Shown: positions 1 to 12,025, numbered from the stretch's first letter. The stretch is 64,000 bases of DNA from Diphasiastrum complanatum (GCA_029204225.1 CM055113.1:23444443-23508442); one strand, 5' to 3'. Notes: generated by a model from the sequence alone, not told the origin. Numbers and translations are program-made.

Positions 1-2096
1 TGATCTCGACTATCCTTCTAGCAAAGTCGATCTCCCTGTCTGCTAGAAGCATCCTTGAAAGCAGACTAGAATTCCTTTTAGATCGAGTCATAGGCATGCA
101 GCAAAAGGTCTGTTAGATGTTGGTCATTCAAATATATGTGGACCTATGCCAACTCCATTATTGCTAGCCTGCAAAGTACTCTATTACTTTTATTGACGAA
201 TTCTCTCGAAGAACAGTTGTTTACTTCATTAAGTAGAAATCAGAAGCTTTCATCAAATTCAGACAGTTCAAAGAGCATGCAGAAAATCAGACCGGTAAAC
301 AAATCAAAGCACTGAGGTCTGACAACAGGGGAGAATACATCTCCACTGAATTCAAGGAGTACTGCCTTAACAACGACATTGAGCAACAATACATTACCTC
401 CTATTCACCTCAGTCAAATGGTCTTGTTGAGAGAAAGAACAAAACCTTAGTCGAATCGGCAAAGTGCATGCTATCACACGCGACACTTGTAAAGCACTTC
501 TGGGCTGAAGCTGTTTCAACAACAACAACCTATATTCAGAACAGATGTCCTAATAATAGTCTCTCAGACAAAACACCATTCGAAGTTTGGACAGGTACCA
601 AACCTTCTTTGTTGAGCTTAAAAGTTTTTGGATAAACTACTTATGTGCAGATTCCTCATGATCTCAGGAAGAAGGTCGACTTCCAGAGTATCAAATGTAT
701 TTTCATCACCTAAACTACTTCAGATCAAGCTTACAAGTTGTTCGATCCTATCGAGTCGAAGATATTCACTAGTCAGGATGTCATCTTCGTCAAAGATCAG
801 TTTATCGACCTCAAGGGAAAAGGCAAAGCCCATGTAAACAACTTGTCTGACTCGTCCGACATATTGAACTTCAAGGTTCCTCAGTCAACTATTCTTATCG
901 AAGGTCCAAGCTCATTTACTTTCGACGAACAACATATCAACGACGAATCCAAAAATGATGATGTTGCATTTCAGCAACTATAGTATGATGAAAATGATTA
1001 ACTTCCTCTAATCCCCAGAAGATCATCAAGAATTAGCAGACCATCTATCAGGTATATCGATGAGTCTGTAGCCTACCTTGTTCAGGAGCCGACGACTGTC
1101 GAAGAGGCACTCAATCAACCCGATTCCGATCTCTGTAAAAAAGCTATGGATAAAGAGTATTCATCTCTTATCAAGAACCGGACATGGACGATTGTCGAAT
1201 TACCTGCTAGCAGAAACGTAGTTATTGCAAATAGATTTTAAAAGTCAAGTACAAAGCAGACGGAAGCATCGACAGAAGAAAAGCTCGACTTGTCACCAGA
1301 GGATTTTCTCAGATATACAATGTCAATTACACTGAGACCTTTAATTCAATAGTCAAGTATTCTTCTATTCGACTTTTATTATCGTTTGCTATTGCAGCAG
1401 ATTTGGAAATACATCAAATGGATGTACAGACAACATATCTCAATGGAGTTATCGAAGAACATATTTACATGGTGCAACCCGAAGGTTATATTATCGAAGG
1501 TAATCATGTATGTAAACTTCATAAGGCCTTAAAGCAATCTGCTCGAGCATGGTTTCAAAGGATCAATACTTTTCTTATTGATCACAGCTACACACGAAGC
1601 TCTTCAAATTCGAATGTTTACTTCAAGATAGTGCAGCAGTCTTTTATCATTATCACCTTATATGTGGACGACACATTGCTTTTCGGCAACAGTATCGATC
1701 TGATAAAAGAAGACAAGACTATGCTATCTTCTGAATTTGACATGATTGATCTGGGCGAAGCTTATTTCTGCTTGGGTATTCAAATCCACAGAGACAAAAA
1801 TTGAAAGTTGATTTACATTACTCAACAGAGGTACATCTACAATATGTTAGTTAGATATAATCTGGTTAATTGCAAGTTAGCTCTCTCACCAATGGAACCA
1901 GTTCTCAAATTGTCAAAGGACCAGTGTCCTCGAACAATCGAAGAGAAAGAGCAGATGCACGAGTATCCTTATCATTCGATAATAGGATCTCTTATGTACG
2001 CAATGATCTGTACCAGTCTAGACATAGCCTTTGCAATCAGCTCCCTAAGTCAGTTTATGACCAACTCTGGTATAACACATTGGAATATCTACTAGC
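1..2096 (+). pseudogene. Ty1/copia pol relic (integrase to reverse transcriptase)
   Basis: A decayed copia polyprotein runs through all three plus frames. Integrase matter comes first: an HSNICGPMP stretch near 125-155, a RSDNRGEY stretch near 318-341 and a NGLVERKNK stretch near 418-444, which carry the D, D and E of the catalytic triad. The post-integrase linker and RT follow. In the RT, 1403-1804 has MDVQTTYLNG and the catalytic YVDD (near 1660-1672), and 1808-2095 has the ITQQRYIYNML and IGSLMYA motifs. In-frame stops (for example after KVFG near 633 and after RF near 1241) and frameshifts break it, so no functional product is expected. RNase H is missing: the RT stops at 2096 where LTR-like sequence begins, so a deletion removed RNase H, the polypurine tract and the LTR start. 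It is of the same family as the elements at 22555-25335 and 28128-29591. The left edge lies outside the window. Confidence 0.88.
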
Positions 2097-3018
2097 TCAC
2101 AGTGTCGGCATTTTTGAGATTTTCGTCTTTTGGAATTTTCTCTCACTTCATTTTTTTCGCAAAATGTCAGATGCCTCAAATGTTAAGAAAATGACGCTAG
2201 TGAAGACCTTTGCATTTTTTTCATGATAGTATATGTTCATTTCTACAGAGTCACCAATTTACGTTTAAATCTGCAGACAGATTGTTTACGACCAAAGCCA
2301 CCAACTTGCATTAATCCATCAACAAGTAATTTCTGAGAAGTCCTAACTGGATCGATGTCAGCACATCACAGCCAGCTGGATGATGCTTTTGACGATCTAA
2401 TTACTTAGTATAAATAGTTGTCATATTCTTACATCTTAAGGATTGAAACATGAAGATCAATCATCAAGTATTGAATAGTTAGCTCTCTCTCAAGCCTGCG
2501 AGCTTGAACACTCCTGAGCATTCTAGCTCACTTCTTTAGAGTTGATTAGAGACTGCTATTGTGCTTACTACTTATCAACATTGCGCTTAATTCAGACTTT
2601 TAATTTAGTCGTTCAGAGATAGGTTAGAGTATGCGGCTTTGATCCGAAACTTGTTGTACTCATTTACATCTGTTTCATTTTCATACTAAATCAATACTAT
2701 CTTCTTATTGCGTTTAGGTTCGTCTCAGAATGTATGCATTTCTGTAGTTCTTCACGACTGATTATTTGTCTGATAATTCAATGTTCAATGTTTGGCTATG
2801 TAATCATTGTAATACTAATGATTTCAAAGTTAGTTACTTTAAGATTGAACCTTATTTCTATCAGTATTGTTTTGTTCAAAATTGATAGGCGTGGTCATGC
2901 ATAGAGAAAGAGAAAGATAGTTTATTCCATTGCGCACGATAAGTTTTTCTTTCTTGTTGTTCGAATTCTTTTTATTCAAATTTTATTCAACCTATCTTTC
3001 ACACACCTCTTTCCAACA
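2097..3018 (+). repeat. 5'-truncated copia LTR remnant
   Basis: This stretch matches the interior and 3' part of the LTR at 28536-29591. Shared landmarks are the CAGTGTCGG start, the block around AAGTATTGAATAGTTAGCTC and the terminal CTCTTTCCAACA. It ends in TCCAACA, the partner of the TGTTGGA start of this LTR family. The first roughly 120 bp of the LTR are missing. Confidence 0.75.
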
Positions 3019-3329
3019 ACCTCATTATATGTCTTTTGCCGCAGAGTCTTGGTTGTCCGTTCTTGCTACATACTTTGTCTTCTTCTCTTCCATTTTTCTC
3101 AAACACTCATGGCCTTCTTGACTTCATAGACAAGCTACTCCACCGCTTCCTCTGGGTGGCAAAATGTCCTCTTTTGTTGTGGTCCATCTATATTTCTTGT
3201 AGTGCACTTAAATCTTTATGAATGATTTTTTGTCTCTTCTTTCTAGCATCACTAACTATTTCTGGACAAATTAAAGTGGGGATATGATGTAGTTACATCA
3301 TCACAAAAAGAAGTTTAAAATTCTAAGTT

Positions 3330-3334
<5 letters not shown>

Positions 3335-3374
<40 letters not shown>
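3335..3374. repeat. (GA)n microsatellite
   Basis: An uninterrupted GA dinucleotide run of about 40 bp. Confidence 0.95.
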
Positions 3375-3379
<5 letters not shown>

Positions 3380-3608
3380 TGTTTAGTGTGAAGCTTCTGA
3401 ACGAAGTCCCAACTAGACAAAAGAAAGACAATGAATACTATGAAGAACAATGATGACTATGATTAACAGGATCGTGGATTTCTTAGAGAACGGAGATTAT
3501 GAGCCGTTCTTTTGTATTGAAAGGATTATCAATGTAGGAGTCTTAGACTGTCGTGAAAGAGAGATAGCAGAAACAATAAGGCGTCTTGGACAGCCATGCA
3601 ATCCTCTA

Positions 3609-3620
3609 GCTCTGATAACC
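3609..3620 (-). other. Candidate copia primer-binding site relic
   Basis: Read on the minus strand this is GGTTATCAGAGC followed by TAGAGG. That resembles the TGGTATCAGAGC site complementary to the 3' end of initiator Met tRNA, which starts the leader of most plant copia elements. One base differs, and no flanking LTR could be delimited. Confidence 0.4.
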
Positions 3621-3855
3621 TAATATGAAGAGAATGTAAAATTAAATTAGGTGTCGGAGACAACCATACATTTCTCTGATAATGGTGTTTGTGTAAGAGG
3701 AGTGAGAGATAGTTTCCTTCAACAAGAACATAAAGATGTAGAATAGTAGCAAATCTATATATTAATTTCATAAGAACAAGAATCAGATCACGATGCAATT
3801 GTGCTGATAAGCGCATGATCCTACTTAGAGATTCAAGACAATTGCTAAAGTTTTG

Positions 3856-3970
<115 letters not shown>

Positions 3971-5255
3971 GATCACTAACTCTGAGGAGTCAACTACTGA
4001 AGATCCGTTCTGAATCAGCCTATAAAAGGGCCGAATTCGATTTCATTTCTCACTTGTGCTAGCGAAGCTCTTGCAAAATTTTCCAGCGACTAGAACTTTC
4101 TAAAACTTCTTTCCAAGCTTTCTGATACTGACATTGGCAAATTCTAGTCTTGGTTGTGTTTTCCACATTTGTCTTGAGTTTTTATGATTGAAATGCATTT
4201 GTAAGCTAATGCATTTTAATCTTTGTAACATATTGGTACTCAACACGTGTGAGGCCGCCCATCCATGTTTTTGATCATTTGATCCATTGCTCTTGCTTAA
4301 ATCATAGTGTAAAGCATCTAGATCAAGATCTAACACCTAGAACTTGATAGATCTTTGGTTAAGCAATCAATGTGCGCACGCTTTTTCATGAGTCTGCATT
4401 TCATAGTACGTTGAAATGAGGAAGGAGATATGATGTGAAGAGTCACGACACACTACATCGACAATCAAAACTATAAAAAAAAAAACTTCATCATATCAAG
4501 GGGCCCAATGTCCATGTTCAATAAACATTATATATAGAATTGTGCCATGCCTAAAATAGTCACTCTTCCTACAATATACATCCAAAGAAATAAAAGTTTA
4601 GTCCATATCAAACCAATAATACTCCAGGAAATAAAAATAGCACTCTTGCCCAACAAGTACTACTAATGTCTAATCAATACTCAAGCATAAGTCCCTAGTT
4701 GGGTTTTTAGAAAACCTACATTCTCTTGGGTAGACCTAGTTGTAAATGAGGACCCACAAGAAATATAAAAAAGCAAGAAACTAAATGCCACTCCAAGGAC
4801 CAAAATCCATAGACAAAAGGTAACACAAACTAGACAAAATTGTAAAATACATTCATAGAATTAAAGCAAACTAGCTATCAGATTGTATTTGAGAAAAGTC
4901 ATAGCTATGATTCATCATTTTGAAAGAGCAAAACCATGCAATAGAAGATAATATTAAAAGTGGCGGTTCATGTTTGCAAGAAACATTTCCATTGGCGAAT
5001 CTTGCCATTAAAGATGGAGGGGCCAATGGCAGCATGACCCATTGGAAAGGTCAATAGAAGGTCCATTCCCCGTACATCAAAGAGAAAAACTTCCGTTAGT
5101 GTCTCATAGTGCATAACTCTTTTGTTTGACTTGGTACATTGTCATTGTTATCTTAAGTGAATGCTAGATATAGTTGTTCTCAAAAGCCACTTAATGGTAC
5201 TAAATAGAGGTAAACGGAAGCCATTCTGTAAAATCAGGATTTTCAGGTAACTTAC

Positions 5256-5422
5256 ACCAAGCTGATACATCCTTCAAGAGCGTTTCCTCAATTGGATACA
5301 GCAGATCTTCTTGGCTGACATTCTTGTCGGCGTAGTGAAGAATGTCGTTGGAATCTCGAAGGACCACTCGATTATTTGAGTTTCCAATGATCAGCTTAGG
5401 ACAACTTGTTCCACCCAAATTC
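5256..5422 (-). CDS. GST-like paralogue, 167-bp exon
   Basis: This encodes the second half of the thioredoxin-like N domain. The SNDILHYAD segment corresponds to the glutathione-binding Glu/Asp-Ser region of GSTs. It is open throughout, with a TTTTCAG acceptor and a GTAAGT donor. Confidence 0.7.
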
Positions 5423-5550
5423 CTGAAAATAGAATTCTATTAGGCTACTTCAAAGAACCTTGGGGCAAAGAAATGGAAGTTCTAGTAAGAGCAAATGTGC
5501 CATGATCAGAAGGAAACTGTAAAGCTAATGAGAATGATGTAAAGGCGCAC

Positions 5551-5630
5551 CTATTGTAGATCCTATGAAATACTGGGAGATGTTTTTCCTCTATATAAGT
5601 AATTCCTGCTCTATCCAATGCCCATCGTGC
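5551..5630 (-). CDS. GST-like paralogue, 80-bp exon
   Basis: This encodes ARWALDRAG and onward, the helix after the active-site loop. Acceptor and donor are intact, and the length is identical to the exon at 33108-33187. Confidence 0.7.
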
Positions 5631-6251
5631 CTGCAAGGAAGTGCTAATAAGTCTTTACTACTTACACTGAGCTCAATTAAAAAACTCAAATTTTGTACAA
5701 GACACACAGAACATGCAACCCCAAGAATCATACCTTCACTTGGGTTTTATGTGTGGTCCCACATAAAACACACCAAGAACATGCCCTTGCAAGGAGTAAA
5801 GTGCATATTTCTTAACTCTTTTCACACTCAATTTGGACTTCTTAAAAAAGTAGGTGCATACTTCTTGATACTCTTTACTGCCGCGAACCAACGCAAACCC
5901 ATTTTTTGGGCCAAGCAATGTCCCTTGGCATGTTAAGTTGCCCCTGGCATGTTGGCCTACATTTTGAAGTCTTCCCAGCCTCACATTTTAAGTTGGCCTA
6001 CATTTTGAAGTCTTCCCAATCCTTCACAGCCAATATTCCTTCAAAGAAATGCATTTTAATTTTAACCTTTCCAGTTGAAATGTGATTGCTTAAAAAAAAA
6101 CCTTAAAGCACCTTTCAACCTTTTAACTCAAAACTATAAACCAAGCACAAGAAAATACAGAAAATTAACTCTTCCTGCCCCAAAATTCACCTAAAACTAC
6201 TCTTAAAAACAAGAAATAACTAAAATGCAGCTATACTAGTTAGTGAGAATC

Positions 6252-6273
6252 TATGCCTGGCAACAACGCCACT
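6252..6273 (-). other. Candidate gypsy primer-binding site relic (tRNA-Asp type)
   Basis: The minus strand reads TGGCGTTGTTGCCAGGCATA, close to the tRNA-Asp-complementary TGGCGCCGTTGCCGGGGA used by plant Ty3/gypsy elements. It is preceded (plus-strand positions above 6273) by a sequence ending CCCTACA, as an LTR 3' end would. Several bases differ, and no LTR pair was found. Confidence 0.35.
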
Positions 6274-6463
6274 GTAGGGTCGAAGATCTCGCATAGTAGT
6301 AGCCCTCCCGCCTATCAACAAGGGTTAGAACACTGGATAGGTACCTAACTATGTAAAAATGCTACTTTTAGATAGTTCTCTACTTCTTTAACACTAACAC
6401 TACCACCTTTAACACTACCCCCACTAACTCTACTCCACTAAACTAGCATTCAACATGATTTGT

Positions 6464-6466
<3 letters not shown>

Positions 6467-6529
<63 letters not shown>
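6467..6529. repeat. (GA)n microsatellite
   Basis: A perfect GA run of about 62 bp. Confidence 0.97.
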
Positions 6530-6531
<2 letters not shown>

Positions 6532-7064
6532 TAGCTCACTTGCTCATTGTACTTGCTAAGGGAGAAACATAAACTAATGAAACCAACAAAGCATGAACTT
6601 GAAAGCAAATGAAAACAACAAGAGCAATAGCAAGCATTGAATAGCAAATGAGGATGCTTCTCTTCCAAAAATGGTAGGGTTTTCTCTTTCTCATTAAGCA
6701 TGCAAATAGAGTACAAACGGTGCCTTTTTATAAATGGAGAAGGCTCTTGCCCCAAAATTCTATTGACTAATATTCATAACGATCCTATCCATTCATCTTG
6801 GACCCAACTTGATCCAAGGGTCCATAAAAGTACATTAGAATTCACAAGATTCATGTGAGTCCAAAAGTGGCCCAACTCTAAAAAGTAAACTCTAAGTTTT
6901 AAAATGACTTTGGGCCTCAAGTTTTATTTTAATTATAAAGAGCCCAAGTCTATTATTTCTATTTACAATTAGCTCGCGTGCTCATTGGGCCATGGACTTA
7001 TACGCGCAGGAAGCCACGCTCTCGCAACACATTTATTATTAAATTTATCCCTTTGCTCATGTTG

Positions 7065-7994
7065 TGTTGGAAATACCCCCAACAACAAGCACGATCAAAA
7101 CATCGATAGAGTGCATTCAATCACAACATGTTATACACAGATAAAAAGTGTATTGCTATTATATTACATTGAAGCACAACAATGGCAGTTACAAACAGAA
7201 TGACGACGTAACTGGGAGGGTCAAATAATACCTCTTATGGACGGAGTTTCTCATACAATCTGTGCTGGGATGATCTACTTATAGATTGCATCCATGTATT
7301 AACTACAATAAATGATTGTCACTTAATTAGGTAAGCCGTTGTACTTGGAAGTATATGGCTTCTGTGACAACTGTACATAGTGTATATTGTCAACCCGTAG
7401 GGAATGTTGACGTGGACAAGGGCATCACAAATTCTCTCACTTCACTTTTTAGGGAAAGTGGCTTTGAACGTCCCTCGTTCAAAGCAGACGACCTTCGGCA
7501 TTTTTCTCTCTTAAGGATTTTTTGAAAAAGACGAAGGTGTCTTTAAAACAATTTAACTCATGAAAATAGATGACCTTCGGGAATTTTCTCTCTCTTCGCA
7601 TTTTTCAAAAAAATGTCATTTCTACAGACTGTCGCGACACTTTGACGAACATAGTTCATTTTTGCAGACTTGCTCTAAATATTAATTTCGTGGAAGTCCT
7701 TGAAGATGGCCAAGTCTTCAATGACTTCAGGTAATTGAACTTAATATCTGAACTTGAATTTATGTCAGGATTGGTTACCCTTTGTTGGAGATCAGTCGGA
7801 AGCCCGTTGTAGATGTTCTTTAGATAAATTGGCTGTTTGAGTTTGTGATTTTTGCAGGTATCAGATGAGCAGACTTTGAACCCAAAATAGGTTTCACCTG
7901 ACCCTAGATCAAAGATCAGTAGACATGCAGGAAGAATCATGAAGTAGAAACTATTCGTTCACCAAGGAGGCAACTGTGAGCTTAATTTCCAACA
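7065..7994 (-). repeat. copia LTR (3' LTR of the minus-strand element)
   Basis: On the plus strand it begins TGTTGGAAAT and ends ATTTCCAACA, perfect short terminal inverted repeats of a copia LTR. It is followed at 7995-8003 by the complement of an AAGGGGGAC polypurine tract, exactly where a 3' LTR should start on the minus strand. Confidence 0.75.
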
Positions 7995-9940
7995 GTCCCC
8001 CTTAAGGTCACAGTTGGTGCCTTGGTATGTTCGTCAAGTTCAGCATGTTGAAGAACTTCTGGGGCTTGATCCTGGGAAGCGCTTTGGTGAAGATGTATGT
8101 GGTCATTTCTGTTGTGGAGCAGTATTGAAGGATCACTTGCTCTGAAAAAACTTTCTCCAGAATGAAATGACACTAGATTTCTATGTGCCTGGATTCGCCA
8201 TAAAATCTGGGATTCAGTGACAGTGAAATACAACTCAAATTGTCACACAGAATGGTGGTAGCATTGAACTGAGTGTGATGTAAGTCGTGAAGTAATAACC
8301 TGATCCATACAATTTCTTTTGAAGCTTGACATGCTGCGATGTACTCTGTCTCGGTCGAAGAAAGCGCGACTGATTTTTGCTTTCTTGAGTTCCACGAAAT
8401 CGGTCCCCTTGCCAAATAGAAACAGAACCTGGAGGTAGATTTTTTGGTAGAGACTGTTCCTCCCCAATTTGAGTCAGAGTAGTCTTGTAGGACGAGTGGG
8501 TCGATAGCATTTCCATCATAATACAAAATGTGATCTAGACTTCCATGAATATATCTCATCACTCTTTTTAATGCTTTCCGATGAGATCAGTTTTTTTTTA
8601 TACAACCAGAAACTTTTTAAATAAAAAGAAGAAAAACCAATGTGAATAGCCTTTTGAATTCAAGCTGGCTTGGTCTGGTCTGATGACAGGTACTGTCTGC
8701 TGCTCGGCTTCTGTAGCTGTAGCTGCAAGTTCTATAGAAGGAACATCATCGTTGGAATAATCCATGCTACGTAAATAGGATGAAATGACATAGCATTGTT
8801 TATCGATGGTTGTTTGAAATCATAGTATGTATGTTCTTGAAATATTACATCCCTAGAGACAAATACTACATTGGTGGATGGATCATAAACTTTATAAGAT
8901 TTATGTTCATCAGGATAGCCAATGAAAATACATTTATTTGTCCTATGATCTAGCTTTTTCCTAAGCTGTTTAGGAATGTGAACAAAACGTATACAACCAA
9001 ATATTTTTAAATGGCTGACACTAGGCTTGTGCCCATGCCAAACTTCATAAGAAATTTTGTTGTTGACGGTTTTGGTGTTGGATCTGTTTTGCATGTAACA
9101 GGCTATGGTAGTAGCTTCTGCTCAGAACTTCGCAGGTAGGTATGCTTGATGTAGCATGGATTTGGCTGAGTTGAGAAGAGTTTGATTCTTTCTTTCTGCA
9201 ATCCTGTTTTGTTGAGGTGAATAGGAAGTGGTGAACTGTCTTCTAATACCATGCTCAGCCATGTAGTCAGTCATCTTGTTAGAGATGTATTTGCCGCCGC
9301 CATCAGTTCGGAGTGCCTTCACTTTTGTACATGTTTGTGTCTCAGCCATGGCCTTGAATCTCTTGAAGCATTCAAAGGCTTCGGATTTGTGCTTAATGAA
9401 CATGATTGTAGTCCATCTAAAATAATCATCTATGAAATTGATAAAATAGATTGCATCTCCTAAGGACGGAGTTGGCATTGGACCACAAAGATCGCTATGT
9501 ACAAGATCCAATACATGCTTTGTTTTGATGAAATGTGATTTGTGAAAATTGCTTCTAGAGTGTTTGCCATAGACGCATGATTCACAAAAGAAAGATTTCC
9601 TATCTAATAAAAAAGGAAAATACAATTCATCAACTAAATTATTGCAACACATGTAGGAAAGTGATCTTGTATTCACGTGTCCAAATTGACTATGCCACAA
9701 AATAGCATTATCGTTTACATTTTCATTAGAGATACTAGCTAATGCAACTAGATTAGAGAGTATGTAAAGATTTTCGGCTCTAGTGCATGTAGTCAGAGTA
9801 GTATCTTCTATTGCTCAGATGAGAAAGTAACAGTGTAGCCCTCATCAGTTATCTTAGAGACTGATAACAGGTTCTTTGATAGCTGAGGAACATGAAGGAC
9901 GTTGGGAACACAAATAGATAGATCATTCATTAGTGAAACT
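7995..9940 (-). pseudogene. Ty1/copia polyprotein relic lacking most of the RT
   Basis: Read from high to low coordinates the order is as follows. A post-protease region near 9935-9800 has VPQLSKNLLSVSKITDEG. The GAG-pre-integrase and integrase (9700-9122) has HSDLCGPMPTPSLGD, LRTDGGGKYIS and NRIAERKNQ. The integrase C-terminal region (9094-8732) has a GYPDEHKSYKVYDP stretch. RNase H (8562 to about 8050) has DYSDSNWGG, ALSSTETEYIAA and NPRFYGESRHIEI. No RT catalytic core is present between 8732 and 8562, so the YVDD-bearing section has been deleted. Several frameshifts separate the pieces. The adjoining LTR at 7065-7994 belongs to it; the 5' end is lost around 9940. Confidence 0.88.
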
Positions 9941-10809
9941 TAGAGCTCGACGAGGGCCTTTGAAAAAGATGTTTTTTTTATTTTTTTTCTTATTTTTGTT
10001 GCCATGTGGACCAATTGAAACCTTAGCTTCAGGGTTTTACGTATCATAGAATTTTCCAAATATAAATAAAATAAAAACTTTTTTAATATATTGCTATTTC
10101 TTCGGGCAGCATGTGGAAATGTTATTGGTTGATGAGGCCTGCCCTTCCAGCTCATCACTGCCCAAAGAGACCCAAAAATATTAAAAATGAATATGACAGA
10201 TGGTTGAGAAGAGAAAATCGATGTACCATTAATGTATATGCATTGTCAAACCATGGTTAACATGGATAACCAGAGCTAATTTGTGGTACCATATAGATCA
10301 GGTTTCAAATTTTCGCCAACACTTTTTCTCAGATTCATGGTTTTTTGTCTACGCAAATTTTCAGATTCATAGTTCATTGTTTCAGATTTTTGCATGCAAA
10401 TTATGAATGGCGCCATCAAGGAAGCCGTGCTCCTCAGTCGACTCTGTGCTTCTATTCAACGAGACAGATGATAATGGATTATGGGTGCCAAGAAAATATT
10501 CAAAAAACTCTTGGGTTTTGATGCATCCATCATCAAGAGGAGCATTTTGAAAAAGGAAAAGGTCAAAACTATCAATTCGATCGTGTTGGAAGGCTAGAAT
10601 TTTCGATTTCAGAACATCATCAGGAAGAAAATCTATTTTTGAAATTCTACTCCAACATGTATATGCATTCAGAGATAAATGTGCAATGATTCAACCGACA
10701 AGATCACATAAAAAGCAACTGTGAGTATTGATACTTTTGATACTTTGATTTTTGTCATTCATAAATATCTAATAGTAAACGTGCCAATCTGATCATTTTT
10801 CTCTTGCAG

Positions 10810-11123
10810 ATTTATATCCATCCAACATAAATGAATGGGAGCCAAGTGGATCTTTAGCAGGTGTGTTAGATGTTATTCACACTGATATTGGACAGCTGCA
10901 ATATCGAGGTAAAACTGCAAAAGATTTAGCTCATAGTGAAATCTTTTTTTATGAATCAATGTACATTCCTGATACAAAAGAAAATTTTGGACAAATAGTA
11001 CCAATTCCATTACCTAGTTTTGAAAGTGATGAATGGATTGTATCAGCTGCTACAGTTTCAGAATCATTTCATTGCAAGATATATAATGATGTAAAAAATT
11101 CATTAAAAATGAGCACGAGATAA
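10810..11123 (+). CDS. Hypothetical protein, possible terminal exon
   Basis: An open frame begins immediately after a TCTCTTGCAG acceptor at 10809 and runs through LYPSNINEWEPSGSLAGV to a stop at 11123, about 104 codons. The frame stays open through the acceptor region, and its composition is richer than the flanks (KDLAHSEIFFYESMYIPD near the middle), which suggests true coding history. I do not recognise a domain. It could be the last exon of a plant gene whose upstream exons are degraded, or a transposon-captured fragment. Confidence 0.35.
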
Positions 11124-11301
11124 AAAACAGTCAGATTGAGTTGGTTTATTTCCTTGAATATATTTGTGGATTTCTTTTGTAATACCGTAAAAATCTATGA
11201 TGAATGTTAATAATCGATTAATGTCAATAAATAAATTGCTGAAATTGTTATATACTAGACTTTTTCCTTTCGAGCAATACACTTCATTGATATGAGATGG
11301 A

Positions 11302-11670
11302 TTACCAACTCTTGTCTGCATACCATGGTTTAACATGTCTTTTTTTTTTTTTAAGATGAAATGGTCGTGGGATTGGAAAGTTTTTAATATTTACCTGTGC
11401 AAATGCCTCCTTTATCATTTTAAACATTGTTGCATATGCTTCCCTACTGATGCTAGAAAAGTCACATGCCCCCTGAAGTAATGTAGTGTCTAATATTTTT
11501 TTAACTTCATCCATAATGCTATCAGTAACTGAAGCCTTAATCTTTTTCATTTTGTTATTATTTAACATTGATTTCATAGATTTAGAAGTCAAGATAGAGC
11601 CTAGTGAGTTTCCAATTGAAATCTCATCGGCCAAATGGTCTTCAACAACCAATGCCGATCTCCATTGCAA
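11302..11670 (-). CDS. Hypothetical protein fragment
   Basis: An open minus frame of about 122 codons contains WRSALVVEDHLADEISIG, a Lys-rich centre (NNNKMKKIKASV) and a basic tail (HLKKKKRHVKPWY). No family was recognised. A minus-strand exon-like ORF upstream (11955 to 11840) ends at a perfect GTAAGT donor, so this may be the next exon of the same gene. The acceptor is not obvious. Confidence 0.3.
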   Translation of the reverse strand: MQWRSALVVEDHLADEISIGNSLGSILTSKSMKSMLNNNKMKKIKASVTDSIMDEVKKILDTTLLQGACDFSSISREAYATMFKMIKEAFAQVNIKNFPIPRPFHLKKKKRHVKPWYADKSW

Positions 11671-11839
11671 ACATAATGTTCATGAAAATGTTAGTAGAAA
11701 TTAGGACACTCATAGTATTCACAACAATATATAATAAGCAAATCAACATAAAGTTGAAATGAATAAATAACAAAATTAGTGATTATGAATAAATCAAAAA
11801 GTTCAAACAATTTTTAGTACCAAATAAGCTATAACTTAC

Positions 11840-11955
11840 TTGAATGCACGGATTCGTCTTTTTCTATGACCTCCTATGCATGATAGATCACATATATCCT
11901 TGTTTACTAGTCTTTTCCTCTTGTTGCTTCGGACCTTTCTGTTGAGCACATCCAT
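11840..11955 (-). CDS. Hypothetical basic N-terminal exon
   Basis: ATG at 11955 opens a 38-codon frame, MDVLNRKVRSNKRKRLVNK and onward, ending at the donor GTAAGT. It is rich in Arg and Lys, like a nuclear-localisation segment. It is placed to precede 11302-11670 on the same strand. No function can be assigned. Confidence 0.28.
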
Positions 11956-12025
11956 ATCTTTAACAAGAGACAAATATGAGATACGCATGTTCTCTATGGA
12001 AGAATAATTACTATTTTTCCTACCG

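Larger units (their letters stand above)
5165..5690 (-). pseudogene. GST-like gene fragment, antisense paralogue (exons 2 and 3 with introns)
   Basis: Two exons on the minus strand match exons 2 and 3 of the GST-like gene at 32633-52130 in sequence, in length (80 and 167 bp), in splice phase and in intron flanks. This is therefore a genomic duplicate, not a processed copy. The first exon (5630 to 5551) reads ARWALDRAGITYIEEKHLP. It has a CTTGCAG acceptor before it and a GTGCGC donor after it. The second (5422 to 5256) contains NLGGTSCPKLIIG and SNDILHYADKN and ends at GTAAGT. Both are open. Homology extends about 55 bp upstream of the first exon and at least 40 bp into the intron after the second. 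No SHYCEK exon is seen upstream within 1.5 kb, and no LGPHVRRWAY exon downstream to position 1. It is either a gene fragment or part of a gene whose other exons lie far away, outside the window. Confidence 0.75.
5691..7064. other. No gene recognised; possible gypsy leader relic and GA tract
   Basis: No supported coding region. A gypsy-type primer-binding-site relic lies at 6252-6273 (minus) and a GA tract at 6467-6529. A short direct repeat (AAGTTGGCCTACATTTTGAAG-like) occurs around 5933-6020. The remaining ORFs are short and unrecognised. Confidence 0.4.
9941..12025. other. Region with unassigned exon-like ORFs
   Basis: T-rich spacer lies at 9960-10110. Exon-like open stretches are described separately at 10810-11123 (plus) and at 11302-11670 and 11840-11955 (minus). 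A further plus-strand open stretch near 10430-10545 (containing LLFNETDDNGLWVPRKYSK) is followed by a TGA. A GTGAGT donor-like site at 10721 faces the acceptor at 10809, but the reading phases I could find do not join, so no gene model is offered. Confidence 0.35.

Noticed and set aside
6240-6350. A tRNA-Asp gene or relic
   Set aside because: The 3'-end-like motif comes before the anticodon-arm-like CCCGCCTATCAAC in the plus strand, the reverse of tRNA order. A gypsy primer-binding-site relic explains the 3'-end motif better.
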